Assembly: GCA_023437865.1 (NCBI GenBank)
Contig: JAEZFE010000546.1
Coordinates: 1 to 8,986 of the forward strand
Direction of reading: 5' to 3'
Length of the DNA: 8,986 nucleotides
Source of the DNA: Pseudomonadota bacterium
Lineage (GTDB): Bacteria > Pseudomonadota > Alphaproteobacteria > Rhodospirillales > Magnetospirillaceae
Shown: positions 1 through 6,582 of the stretch, piece after piece
Position numbering within the stretch: the stretch's first letter is position 1
Layout: every line of letters begins with the position of its first letter
The notes under the pieces: model-generated
The model's database searches: none
What the model was told of the DNA's origin: nothing
Seen by the model: only the letters and a program-made list of their open reading frames with translations
Made by a program: the position numbers and the translations under genes

Positions 1-15
1 CGAATTCTGATCCGC

Positions 16-54
16 CATGCCCCCTCCGGCGGATTGGCTGGCGGTGGGGGCATG
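16..54. other. Perfect inverted repeat (stem-loop) upstream of cheR
   Basis: CATGCCCCC at 16-24 is matched exactly by GGGGGCATG at 46-54, giving a 9-bp G/C-rich stem around a 21-base loop. The loop holds a smaller internal palindrome, TCCG-G-CGGA, at 25-33. No T-run follows on either side, so it is not a textbook intrinsic terminator. It could end an upstream transcript or act in the cheR leader. The rest of 1-119 shows no gene I can support and no convincing sigma-70 promoter; the 9-mer AATTCTGAT occurs twice, at 3-11 and 77-85. Confidence 0.45.
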
Positions 55-119
55 TGCAAGATTTGAGATCGCTACAAATTCTGATAGAAGTGGTGGCGTC
101 ATAGGGGCTAGGGGGCACG

Positions 120-986
120 GTGCAACAGCGCGAAGGTGACGTGGCCGAAACGGGCCAGCGCCGCGAGTTCGAACTCGGTGACGAGGAATTCCGTTTCCTC
201 GCCTCCTTCATGTCGCGCGAGACCGGCATCGTGCTGTCCGACCACAAGCGTCAGATGGTGTGTGGCCGCTTGGTAAAACGCCTGCGCAACCTGCATTTGC
301 GCTCCTTTGCCGAGTATTGCGAGCTGTTGCAGGGGCCCGGCGCGGCGGCCGAGGTCGAAAACCTGGTCAACGCCATCACCACCAACATCACCAATTTCTT
401 CCGCGAGCCGCACCACTTCGATTTTCTGAAGAATTCGGTTCTGCTGCCGCGCGTCGCCGAACGCCCGCGCCGCCCGCGCATCCGCATCTGGTCGGCGGGC
501 TGTTCCTCGGGCGAAGAGCCCTATTCCATCGCCATGACCCTGGCCGATGTGCTGAAACAGGGCGAAGGCTGGGACGCGCTGATCCTGGCGACCGATATCG
601 ACACCAACGTGCTGCGGCGCGGCGAGGCCGGGATCTACCCGGCCGAGGCGGTGCGCAACATCCCCGAGACTTATCGCAAGCGGTTCGTGCGCCGCCTTTC
701 GGGCGAGCAAGACAAGGTTCAGATGGCTGAGGAGCTGCGCAACCTGATCCGGTTCCGCCGCCTGAACCTGCATGAATCCTGGCCCATGAAGGGCCAGTTC
801 GACGTGATCTTCTGCCGCAACGTCGCCATCTATTTCGACAAGCCGACCCAGCGCAAGCTGTTCAATCGCTACGCCGACCACTTGCACATGGGCGGCTATC
901 TCTATCTGGGCCATGCCGAGTCGCTGATCGGCGTCACCGACCGCTTCGAGGTCGCGGACAAGACCGTCTACAGGCGGATCAAATGA
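120..986 (+). CDS. cheR: Chemotaxis receptor methyltransferase CheR
   Basis: CheR uses S-adenosylmethionine to methylate glutamates in the cytoplasmic helices of chemoreceptors, the methylating half of adaptation. The 288-residue product has the normal family length. An N-terminal helical domain (about 18-85) is followed by the conserved segment TTNITNFFREPHHF (87-100), the SAM-binding motif IWSAGCSSGEEPYS (123-136), ATDID (157-161), the FCRNVAIYFD motif (231-240) and a C-terminal LGHAESL (263-269). The receptor-binding beta-subdomain lies near 170-215. The GTG start at 120 has AGGGGG at 110-115, four bases upstream. A second in-frame GTG at 141, preceded by AAGG, would give 281 residues and cannot be excluded. 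The stop overlaps the cheD start in an ATGA, so the two are probably translationally coupled. Family assignment is secure. Confidence 0.96.
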   Translation: MQQREGDVAETGQRREFELGDEEFRFLASFMSRETGIVLSDHKRQMVCGRLVKRLRNLHLRSFAEYCELLQGPGAAAEVENLVNAITTNITNFFREPHHFDFLKNSVLLPRVAERPRRPRIRIWSAGCSSGEEPYSIAMTLADVLKQGEGWDALILATDIDTNVLRRGEAGIYPAEAVRNIPETYRKRFVRRLSGEQDKVQMAEELRNLIRFRRLNLHESWPMKGQFDVIFCRNVAIYFDKPTQRKLFNRYADHLHMGGYLYLGHAESLIGVTDRFEVADKTVYRRIK

Positions 987-1615
987 GCAGCGGCAACGGC
1001 ATGTGGGGCTCGCAAGCCGATGAGGCCGAGCGGCGGCGCTGGTTCGACCCCACCTTCAAGATCATGGCGGTCAAGGTGTTGCCGGGCGAGCATTACGTCT
1101 CGACCGCCGGCCAGGAGATGATCGTGACCGTGCTGGGGTCCTGCGTGGCCGCCTGCGTGTGGGACACCCGCCTCAAGATCGGCGGCATGAACCATTTCAT
1201 GCTGCCCGATTCGGGCTCTGACGTGCCGGTGGACAAGGCCATGCGCTTCGGCAATTTCGCCATGGAGCAATTGATCAACGATGTCCTGCGCCGGGGTGGC
1301 CGGCGCGACAGCCTGGAGATCAAGGTGTTCGGCGCCGGCAACGTGCTGCCCGGCGTTGCGGCCTCCACCACCTCGGTGGGCGACCGTAATGCCAGCTTCG
1401 TGCGGCAATACCTGCACGAGGAAGGCTTCCGCATCGCCGCCGAGGACTTGGGCGGTCCGCACCCGCGCCGCATCCACTTCTTCCCGCGCCTGGGCAAGGT
1501 GATCCGCCTGTTCCTCAAGAAGGACGTGGAACGCGCGGTGGTCAACCGCGAAATGTCTTACCGCTCCCGCCTGCAGACCACCGAGGTCGAGGGCGATGTC
1601 GAATTGTTCGATTAG
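983..1615 (+). CDS. cheD: Chemoreceptor glutamine deamidase CheD
   Basis: CheD hydrolyses selected glutamine side chains of chemoreceptors to glutamate, creating methylation sites. The 210-residue product carries the family's catalytic cysteine in LGSCVAACVWD (Cys54) and catalytic histidine in GGMNHFMLP (His71), followed by the conserved FGAGNVLPG (about 114-122) and a late R-IHFFP segment. About 25 N-terminal residues precede the core (KVLPGEHYVS), somewhat more than minimal CheD proteins, and an acidic C-terminal tail ends in VELFD. The ATG at 983 overlaps the cheR stop by four bases, and cheB starts 12 bases after its stop, so it sits in the middle of the adaptation operon. No CheC gene, a CheD partner in some bacteria, is visible here. 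Identity is secure; the receptor substrates are unknown. Confidence 0.96.
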   Translation: MSSGNGMWGSQADEAERRRWFDPTFKIMAVKVLPGEHYVSTAGQEMIVTVLGSCVAACVWDTRLKIGGMNHFMLPDSGSDVPVDKAMRFGNFAMEQLINDVLRRGGRRDSLEIKVFGAGNVLPGVAASTTSVGDRNASFVRQYLHEEGFRIAAEDLGGPHPRRIHFFPRLGKVIRLFLKKDVERAVVNREMSYRSRLQTTEVEGDVELFD

Positions 1616-1627
1616 CGAGGCCCGACC

Positions 1628-2686
1628 GTGCCCGGCCGCCCCATCCGTGTCCTCATCGTCGACGACTCGGCGCTCATGCGCCAGATGCTGTCGGCCATCC
1701 TGTCGTCAGACCCGGCCATCGAGGTCATCGGCACCGCCCCCGACCCGCTGGTGGCCCGCGAGAAGATCAAGGCGCTGAACCCCGACGTCATCACCCTGGA
1801 CGTGGAAATGCCGCGCATGGACGGCTTGGCGTTCCTGGAAAAGCTGATGACCCTGCGCCCCATGCCGGTGGTCATGGTGTCGTCGCTGACCGAGCGCGGC
1901 GCCGAGGTCACCATGAAGGCCATGGAATTGGGCGCGGTGGATGTGTTCTGCAAGCCAGCCGACGCTTCAGCCCTGACCTCGTACAGCCGGGAGCTGACCG
2001 ACAAGGTCAAGGCTGCCGCCAATGCCCGCGTCCGCGCGCTGGGCGACCGCCCCCGCCCCGCCGCCGCGCAGAAATTGTCGGTCACCACCCTGTACAAGTC
2101 CACCGACAGGCTGGTGGCGATCGGCTCCTCCACCGGCGGAGTCGAGGCCTTGCGCGACATCATCCTGGCGCTGCCCGCCGATGCGCCACCGATCGTGGTG
2201 ACCCAACACATCCCCCCGAAATTCTCCGCCAGCTTCGCCGAGCGGCTGAACGGCATGGCGCAGGTGCGGGTCAAGGAAGCAGCGGACGGTGACCGCATCG
2301 TCGCCGGCCACGTGTTCATCGCCCCTGGTGACAAGCATGTCTCGGTGCGCCGTTCGGGTGCGGCACTGGTGACGCATGTCTATGACGGCCCGTTGGTCAC
2401 CGGTCACAAGCCCAGCGTGGACGTACTGTTCCACTCGGTGGCCGAAGCGTGCGGTGGCAAGGCGGTGGGCGTGATCCTGACCGGAATGGGCCGCGACGGC
2501 GCCGATGGCCTGCTGGCCATGCGCAAGTCGGGCGCCGCGACCATCGGCGAGGATGAGGCATCCTGCGTGGTCTATGGCATGCCAAAAGCGGCGAAGGAAT
2601 TGGGCGGCGTGGAGAAGGAACTTCCCCTCTCGCGTATTGCGGAGGAAATCCTTAGGCTGTGCCACGCCGATGCGACGAGGACCTGA
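1628..2686 (+). CDS. cheB: Chemotaxis response regulator methylesterase/deamidase CheB
   Basis: CheB removes receptor methyl groups, and in many species deamidates receptors, after phosphorylation by CheA, closing the adaptation loop opposite CheR. The 352-residue product has an N-terminal receiver domain (about 5-125) with acidic pair Asp12/Asp13, phospho-acceptor Asp58 (ITLDVEMPRMDG), Ser85 and Lys109. A linker of about 30 residues rich in Ala, Arg and Pro follows. The C-terminal esterase domain (about 160-345) has the full catalytic triad: Ser168 in GSSTGG, His194 in TQHIP and Asp290 in GMGRDGADG. Length and domain order are standard. The GTG start at 1628 has GAGG at 1617-1620, seven bases upstream, and leads straight into the first receiver strand. 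One base separates its stop from the next gene. Confidence 0.97.
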   Translation: MPGRPIRVLIVDDSALMRQMLSAILSSDPAIEVIGTAPDPLVAREKIKALNPDVITLDVEMPRMDGLAFLEKLMTLRPMPVVMVSSLTERGAEVTMKAMELGAVDVFCKPADASALTSYSRELTDKVKAAANARVRALGDRPRPAAAQKLSVTTLYKSTDRLVAIGSSTGGVEALRDIILALPADAPPIVVTQHIPPKFSASFAERLNGMAQVRVKEAADGDRIVAGHVFIAPGDKHVSVRRSGAALVTHVYDGPLVTGHKPSVDVLFHSVAEACGGKAVGVILTGMGRDGADGLLAMRKSGAATIGEDEASCVVYGMPKAAKELGGVEKELPLSRIAEEILRLCHADATRT

Positions 2687-2687
2687 G

Positions 2688-3182
2688 ATGACCGATAACA
2701 ATTGTTCCCAGTTGCTCGAATTGCTGGCGCGCTGGCAGGCTTTTTCCGAGCTTCAGCAACGTGCCTTCGAATTTCTCGCCTCCGAGGCGATTTCCACCGG
2801 CCAGGAATTCGAGCACTCGACCGACGGCGCCACCAGCGGGCTGACCCGCATCGGCCAGTTCATCGGCGAAAATGCCACCGGCGATCTGCAATCGGAGACC
2901 TTTTCGGTAGTGCAGAAGCTGCAGGCCGCCGACCGTTCGCGCCAGGGCCTGGAACAGGTCGCCTCGGTGTTGACCACCCTGCGTAACCAGCACGCCGAAT
3001 TGGTCCAGGCCACCCAGGACATGGCCCACGTGCCGCCAAACGAGGTCATGCTCAACGCATGGATTGAAAGCCTGTCCGGCAATGTGTCGCTAGCCGATTG
3101 GCGCCGCCGCCTGATCGACGCCCTTCACGGGCGCGAGCCCACGCCGGCAGCGGTGACGGAAGACGACGACGAGTTGTTCTAG
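2688..3182 (+). CDS. Small helical chemotaxis-operon protein, possible CheZ/CheT-like phosphatase
   Basis: The product is 164 residues, with no signal peptide or membrane segment, and looks almost wholly helical to about residue 148. The ATG at 2688 lies one base after the cheB stop, with GACGAGG (2674-2680) as Shine-Dalgarno, so it is the coupled last gene of the cheR-cheD-cheB operon. The helix around residues 76-100 contains Asp82-Arg-Ser-Arg-Gln86, with hydrophobic residues at +6 (Leu88) and +9 (Val91) from the Asp. This is the DxxxQ spacing of CheZ-type phosphatases, which insert Asp and Gln into the CheY-P active site. A flexible stretch (about 148-157) leads to an acidic C-terminus, EDDDELF, resembling the CheY-binding tail of CheZ. 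S. meliloti CheT, a small protein at a che-operon end with a DxxxQ helix, is the closest precedent I know. Gene reality is near certain; the phosphatase role is inference. Confidence 0.85.
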   Translation: MTDNNCSQLLELLARWQAFSELQQRAFEFLASEAISTGQEFEHSTDGATSGLTRIGQFIGENATGDLQSETFSVVQKLQAADRSRQGLEQVASVLTTLRNQHAELVQATQDMAHVPPNEVMLNAWIESLSGNVSLADWRRRLIDALHGREPTPAAVTEDDDELF

Positions 3183-3191
3183 CGAAATTTC

Positions 3192-3213
3192 CTCTCCCGC
3201 CCCGGCGGGAGAG
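3192..3213. terminator. Bidirectional intrinsic terminator between convergent genes
   Basis: CTCTCCCGC (3192-3200) and GCGGGAGAG (3205-3213) form a perfect 9-bp stem with a four-base CCCG loop. It fills the 35-base gap between the stop of the last chemotaxis gene and the stop of the convergent mipZ gene. On the minus strand the stem is followed by GAAATTTCG, a short A/T tract. On the plus strand the sequence after it is only mildly A/T rich. The position and symmetry fit a shared terminator for both transcripts. Confidence 0.8.
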
Positions 3214-3217
3214 TATC

Positions 3218-4051
3218 TCAAATCCGCTCCAGCCGTTCCGTCACGCGCGGCAGCCACAGATTGGCGAGCAGGCTCATCACCTCAGTGCGGGCGGCCTTGT
3301 GGGATTTGGTCAGTTCCAAATCGATGCCCGACTGGCTGAGATCGAGCACAGTCAGGCCCCACAGGAACAGGTAACGGTAGATCACCCGCTCGCCGAAGCC
3401 CTCGGCCAGACGGAAGCCGAGGATGCGCTGCATCTTGGGCAGGATTTCGGCCATCTTTTGCTTGTTGCGGTCGGCCAAGGCCGAGAGGCGGGAACGGGTC
3501 ACCAGCCAGTCGATCCCCGATTTGTGGGTGCGGCGGCGTTCCTGGCGCAGATCCCAGACCAGGCTGGAATAGACCCCGGCCCGGCTCAATTCCCAGGTCA
3601 CCGGATCCAATTGGCCCAACAGATCCAGGTCGAGCAGGCTGTCATTGATAGGCGTGATCAGCGTGTCGGCATAGGTGTGGGCGTGGCGCGACAGCGGCAC
3701 GTCGGAGCCAGGGCAATCAACGATGATGAAGTCACAGACGGTCGTCATCGACGCGATTTCGGCATCGAAGGCGGCGCGCTCTTCCGCGATGGCCTGGCTT
3801 TTCATGTCGGCCTGTGACGGCTTCAGCACGGCCAGCCGGGGCATGGGCAGCGGCACGCGAGTGCGCTCCACCCACGCCTTCCGGTTCGAACAATAGCGCC
3901 CGAGCGATTGCTGGCGGTGGTCCAGGTCGACGCAGCCTACCTTGAAGCCCATGCGCAGCAGCCCCACGGCCAAATGCATGGCAACGGTGGTCTTGCCCGA
4001 GCCGCCCTTCTCGTTGCCGATGACGATGATATGGGCGCCGTGCCCCGACAC
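3218..4051 (-). CDS. mipZ: Division-plane positioning ATPase MipZ (ParA/MinD family)
   Basis: MipZ is a P-loop ATPase that forms a gradient from chromosome-origin/ParB complexes near the poles and blocks FtsZ assembly there, confining division to midcell. With the chosen start it has 277 residues. It shows the deviant Walker A NEKGGSGKTT (13-22, signature Lys15 and Lys20), the DLD motif (Asp42, Asp44) followed by RQQSLGR, Walker B IIVDCPG (109-115), and the MipZ-specific stretches TPINDSLLDLDLLG (133-146), DPVTWEL and GFRLAEGFGERVIYR (212-226). I chose GTG at 4051 because GGGGTGG lies five bases upstream and Walker A then starts near residue 13, as in known MipZ. GTG at 4060 (280 residues) is also possible. 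The frame is open to 4231, but that extension is low-complexity and runs into the divergent kinase gene. It ends at the hairpin shared with the chemotaxis operon. Confidence 0.93.
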   Translation of the reverse strand: MSGHGAHIIVIGNEKGGSGKTTVAMHLAVGLLRMGFKVGCVDLDHRQQSLGRYCSNRKAWVERTRVPLPMPRLAVLKPSQADMKSQAIAEERAAFDAEIASMTTVCDFIIVDCPGSDVPLSRHAHTYADTLITPINDSLLDLDLLGQLDPVTWELSRAGVYSSLVWDLRQERRRTHKSGIDWLVTRSRLSALADRNKQKMAEILPKMQRILGFRLAEGFGERVIYRYLFLWGLTVLDLSQSGIDLELTKSHKAARTEVMSLLANLWLPRVTERLERI

Positions 4052-4072
4052 TGGTTCCACCCCGGCTATGAT
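4045..4072 (+). promoter_or_regulatory. Possible sigma-70 promoter for the PAS kinase gene
   Basis: CCGACA (4045-4050) and TATGAT (4067-4072) are separated by 16 bases, with four and five of six matches to the -35 and -10 consensus. Transcription would begin near 4079, leaving a leader of about 60 bases before the ATG at 4141. The element overlaps the 5' end of the divergent mipZ gene, so the two starts would be very close. This is a pattern match only. Confidence 0.3.
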
Positions 4073-4140
4073 CCCGCTGGGCCGGCATGCTACACTATCT
4101 TTCGTCAGGCACCATTCCTCCTTCGCGCGAGCCCGCCCCG

Positions 4141-6513
4141 ATGCCGCATTCTTCGGCCCCGATCCTCGACCCCAATCTGGCCGAAGGCCTGTTCCCGCCG
4201 AAGCTGACCGCGGTGATGGCGGATCTGTCATGCGTCATGTTCCGCCGCGAATTGCTGCCCACCGGCGAAATCCGTTATTCCTGGCTGTCGCCCAACGTGC
4301 GCGAGATTTTCGGCTTCGAACCGGGCGAGATGACGGTTACCAGCAAGGGTGCGCTGAACGCCATCCATTGGGCCGACCGCGACGCTCATGTGGCGGCGAT
4401 CCTGCGCTCGGCCTTCAGCATGGGCCGCTGCCTGGAGGCGTTCCGCGCCGTCACCGCGGGCGGCGAAACCCGTTGGCTCCGCGGCTCCTCGGCTCCCGAA
4501 CTGCTGGAAGACGGCCGTGTGGTGTGGGACGGCGCGTGGATCGACATCTCGCCATGGATGCGTGCCGAACACCAGTTCCAAACGGTCATGGATCACGCCG
4601 AGGACGTGATCCTGACGCTGGACGCCAAGACGGGCATTGATTGGGCCAATGCGGCAACCGAGCGCCTGTTCGGCTGGTCCCTGGATGAGTTGTTGGGATG
4701 CTGCCTGTCACATCTGATGGCCTATCCGTGCAAGACCGACGCGCCGGCCTTCCTGGCCGATTGCGGCATGGCGGAAATGCTCCAATGCTTCCCGCGCGGC
4801 ACCCAGGAGGTATCGGCCCGGCGCAAGGACGGCACCCAATTCCCGTTCGAGATGACGGTGTCGGAAGTGCGCTCCGACGGCCGCCTGTCGTTGATCGTGA
4901 TCGGCCGTGACATCACCCGGCGAAAAGCCACCGAGTTGATGCTGGAAGAAACCGAGCGGCGCCTGCGCTCCATCGCCGCGAACCTGCCCGGCGTGGTGTT
5001 CCAGCGCGTGCTCGATCCCAATGGCAAATACAGCTACCCCTACGTTTCGGACGGCATCGAGGAAATCCTGGGCTGCCAGGCCGCCGACATCGTGGCTGAT
5101 TCGTCGATCCTGTTCGACGCCATGCTGGACAGCGACCGCGATCGTCTGCAGGCCGCATTGGAAGTCTCAGCCGAAACCCTCGAAGCCGTGGACGAGGACG
5201 TGCGCGTCAACGCGCCCGACGGGCGCGTGCGCTGGCTATCAGGTCAGTCGCGCCCCCGCCGGCGCGGCGACACCATCGTGTGGGACGGCCTGATCCTCGA
5301 CGTTACCGAGGAGGTGGAAGAACGGCTGAAGGCCGAGCGCGCCGTACGCGAGAGCGAGGAGCGCTTCCGTCAGGCCTTCGCCGCGTCGCTGCAAGGCGTA
5401 GTGATCGCCACCCTGGACGGCCAGATCGGACAGTTCAACCCCGCTTTCCAGATCATGTGCGGGCGCACCGGCGAGGATCTGACCGGACGCAACATCCGCG
5501 AATTCCTCGACGCCGAGGAACTGCCCAACGCCAACCACCCGCCCCAGCCCGGCGTGTCGTTCGGCTTCGACTATCATCCCCACCTGCCCGATGGCCGCGT
5601 CCGCCACTGGCGGGTGACCGGCACCTCGTTCTCGGCCAACAGCACCGACGACGCCCCGTCGCTGTTGTTGGGCATCGAGGACGTGACCGAAGTGATGCGC
5701 GCCGCCGAGGAGCGCCGCCAGTTGGAAATGGCGCTGACCGAGGGCCAGAAGCTGGAAGCCCTGGGCCGGCTGGCCGGCGGCGTGGCGCACGAGCTGAACA
5801 ACATGCTGGGCCCGATCCTGATGGCGGCGGAGATGGTCAACCGCACCGCCGCCTTGGACGACAAGAACGTCGAGCGCTGCGCCCGCATCATCGCCGCCGC
5901 CAAGCATGGCCGCGACATCGTGCGCAACGTGCTGGCCTATTGCCGCAAGGAACAGAAGGTGCTGACCGCCATCGACATCGTGCCGGTCTTTGCCCAATTC
6001 TCCGGCTTGGCCACATCGATCCTGCCCCCCACCGTCAAGGTGGAAACCCATATCGGCCCCCAGGCCGCCATGGTGATCGGCGATGGCGGCCAGATCACTC
6101 AGATCCTACTGAACCTGGTCAACAACGCCCGCGACGCCATGGACGGCGAAGGCAATCTGGCATTGTCGCTCGACGTGGTCGCGGGCGATGATTTGATGCC
6201 ACAGCGCAACGCCCGCCGACCGGGCCGGGCGGAAGAAGGCACGCCCAGCCCGTTTGCCAAGCTGGACCATACCCTTACATTCGCCGAAATCCGCATCGCC
6301 GACACCGGCTGCGGCATGACGCCGGAGACGGCGGCCAAGATCTTCGACCCCTTCTTCACCACCAAGCCGGTGGGCCAGGGCACGGGCCTGGGCCTGTCGG
6401 TGGTCCAGGGCATCATCAAGGCTATGGGCGGCGCCATCGCGGTGGAATCCGCCCCCGGCCTGGGCACCGCCTTCCGTGTCGTTCTGCCGCTGGTGGATAA
6501 GCACGATGCCTGA
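4141..6513 (+). CDS. Soluble multi-PAS sensor histidine kinase
   Basis: The 790-residue product has no signal peptide or membrane segment, so it should sense an intracellular or diffusible cue. Four PAS-type domains are apparent at about 26-140, 144-262, 273-392 and 405-520; several end in the typical W-G--IDI or IGRDIT strand and are joined by charged helices. A HisKA domain follows with phospho-acceptor His550 in GGVAHELNN. The HATPase domain shows the N-box NLVNNARDAM (Asn662), G1 box ADTGCGM, FDPFFTTKP and G2 box GQGTGLGL (746-753). There is no attached receiver; a separate regulator gene lies 69 bases downstream. PAS2 holds five cysteines within 30 residues (187, 188, 197, 208, 216). An upstream in-frame ATG at 4087 would add 18 residues, but those codons (CTA, CTT, TCA, CCT) are rare here and neither start has a strong ribosome site. 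The ligand is unknown. Confidence 0.93.
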   Translation: MPHSSAPILDPNLAEGLFPPKLTAVMADLSCVMFRRELLPTGEIRYSWLSPNVREIFGFEPGEMTVTSKGALNAIHWADRDAHVAAILRSAFSMGRCLEAFRAVTAGGETRWLRGSSAPELLEDGRVVWDGAWIDISPWMRAEHQFQTVMDHAEDVILTLDAKTGIDWANAATERLFGWSLDELLGCCLSHLMAYPCKTDAPAFLADCGMAEMLQCFPRGTQEVSARRKDGTQFPFEMTVSEVRSDGRLSLIVIGRDITRRKATELMLEETERRLRSIAANLPGVVFQRVLDPNGKYSYPYVSDGIEEILGCQAADIVADSSILFDAMLDSDRDRLQAALEVSAETLEAVDEDVRVNAPDGRVRWLSGQSRPRRRGDTIVWDGLILDVTEEVEERLKAERAVRESEERFRQAFAASLQGVVIATLDGQIGQFNPAFQIMCGRTGEDLTGRNIREFLDAEELPNANHPPQPGVSFGFDYHPHLPDGRVRHWRVTGTSFSANSTDDAPSLLLGIEDVTEVMRAAEERRQLEMALTEGQKLEALGRLAGGVAHELNNMLGPILMAAEMVNRTAALDDKNVERCARIIAAAKHGRDIVRNVLAYCRKEQKVLTAIDIVPVFAQFSGLATSILPPTVKVETHIGPQAAMVIGDGGQITQILLNLVNNARDAMDGEGNLALSLDVVAGDDLMPQRNARRPGRAEEGTPSPFAKLDHTLTFAEIRIADTGCGMTPETAAKIFDPFFTTKPVGQGTGLGLSVVQGIIKAMGGAIAVESAPGLGTAFRVVLPLVDKHDA

Positions 6514-6520
6514 ACGCGTC

Positions 6521-6549
6521 TTGCCGTCCCCCCGGTTTAGGGCTATCAC
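6521..6549 (+). promoter_or_regulatory. Possible sigma-70 promoter for the response regulator gene
   Basis: TTGCCG (6521-6526) and TATCAC (6544-6549) are 17 bases apart, each matching four of six consensus bases. The site sits in the 69-base gap between kinase and regulator and would start RNA near 6556, about 27 bases before the ATG. It suggests the regulator can be expressed apart from the kinase. No experimental support is visible. Confidence 0.4.
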
Positions 6550-6568
6550 CATTACCGAACCGAAGCCG

Positions 6569-6574
6569 AGAAGG
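6569..6574 (+). promoter_or_regulatory. Ribosome binding site deciding the regulator start
   Basis: AGAAGG lies eight bases before the ATG at 6583 but only two before the alternative in-frame GTG at 6577. This spacing favours the ATG. Confidence 0.6.
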
Positions 6575-6582
6575 GCGTGGTC

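Noticed and set aside
34..91. Promoter-like TTGGCT (34-39) and TTGAGA (63-68) ahead of cheR
   Set aside because: Neither has an acceptable -10 hexamer at 16-18 bases, and no sigma-54 GG-N10-GC pair fits.
108..914. 268-codon open frame on the minus strand opposite cheR
   Set aside because: It lies wholly antisense to a secure CheR gene, and its protein is low-complexity, rich in Ala, Gly, His and Gln, as expected from the reverse of G+C-rich codons.
2505..2687. Longer start for the last chemotaxis-operon protein, overlapping cheB
   Set aside because: The extra 61 residues are an out-of-frame reading of the CheB catalytic domain. ATG 2688 has a good ribosome site and one-base spacing after cheB.
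3098..3817. 239-codon plus-strand frame across the end of the chemotaxis operon and mipZ
   Set aside because: It runs antisense to mipZ and through the terminator hairpin, and its composition matches an antisense shadow.
5239..6051. 270-codon open frame on the minus strand within the kinase gene, and a 303-codon plus-strand frame at 5280-6191
   Set aside because: Both are shadows of the kinase reading frame, with biased composition and no recognisable domain.
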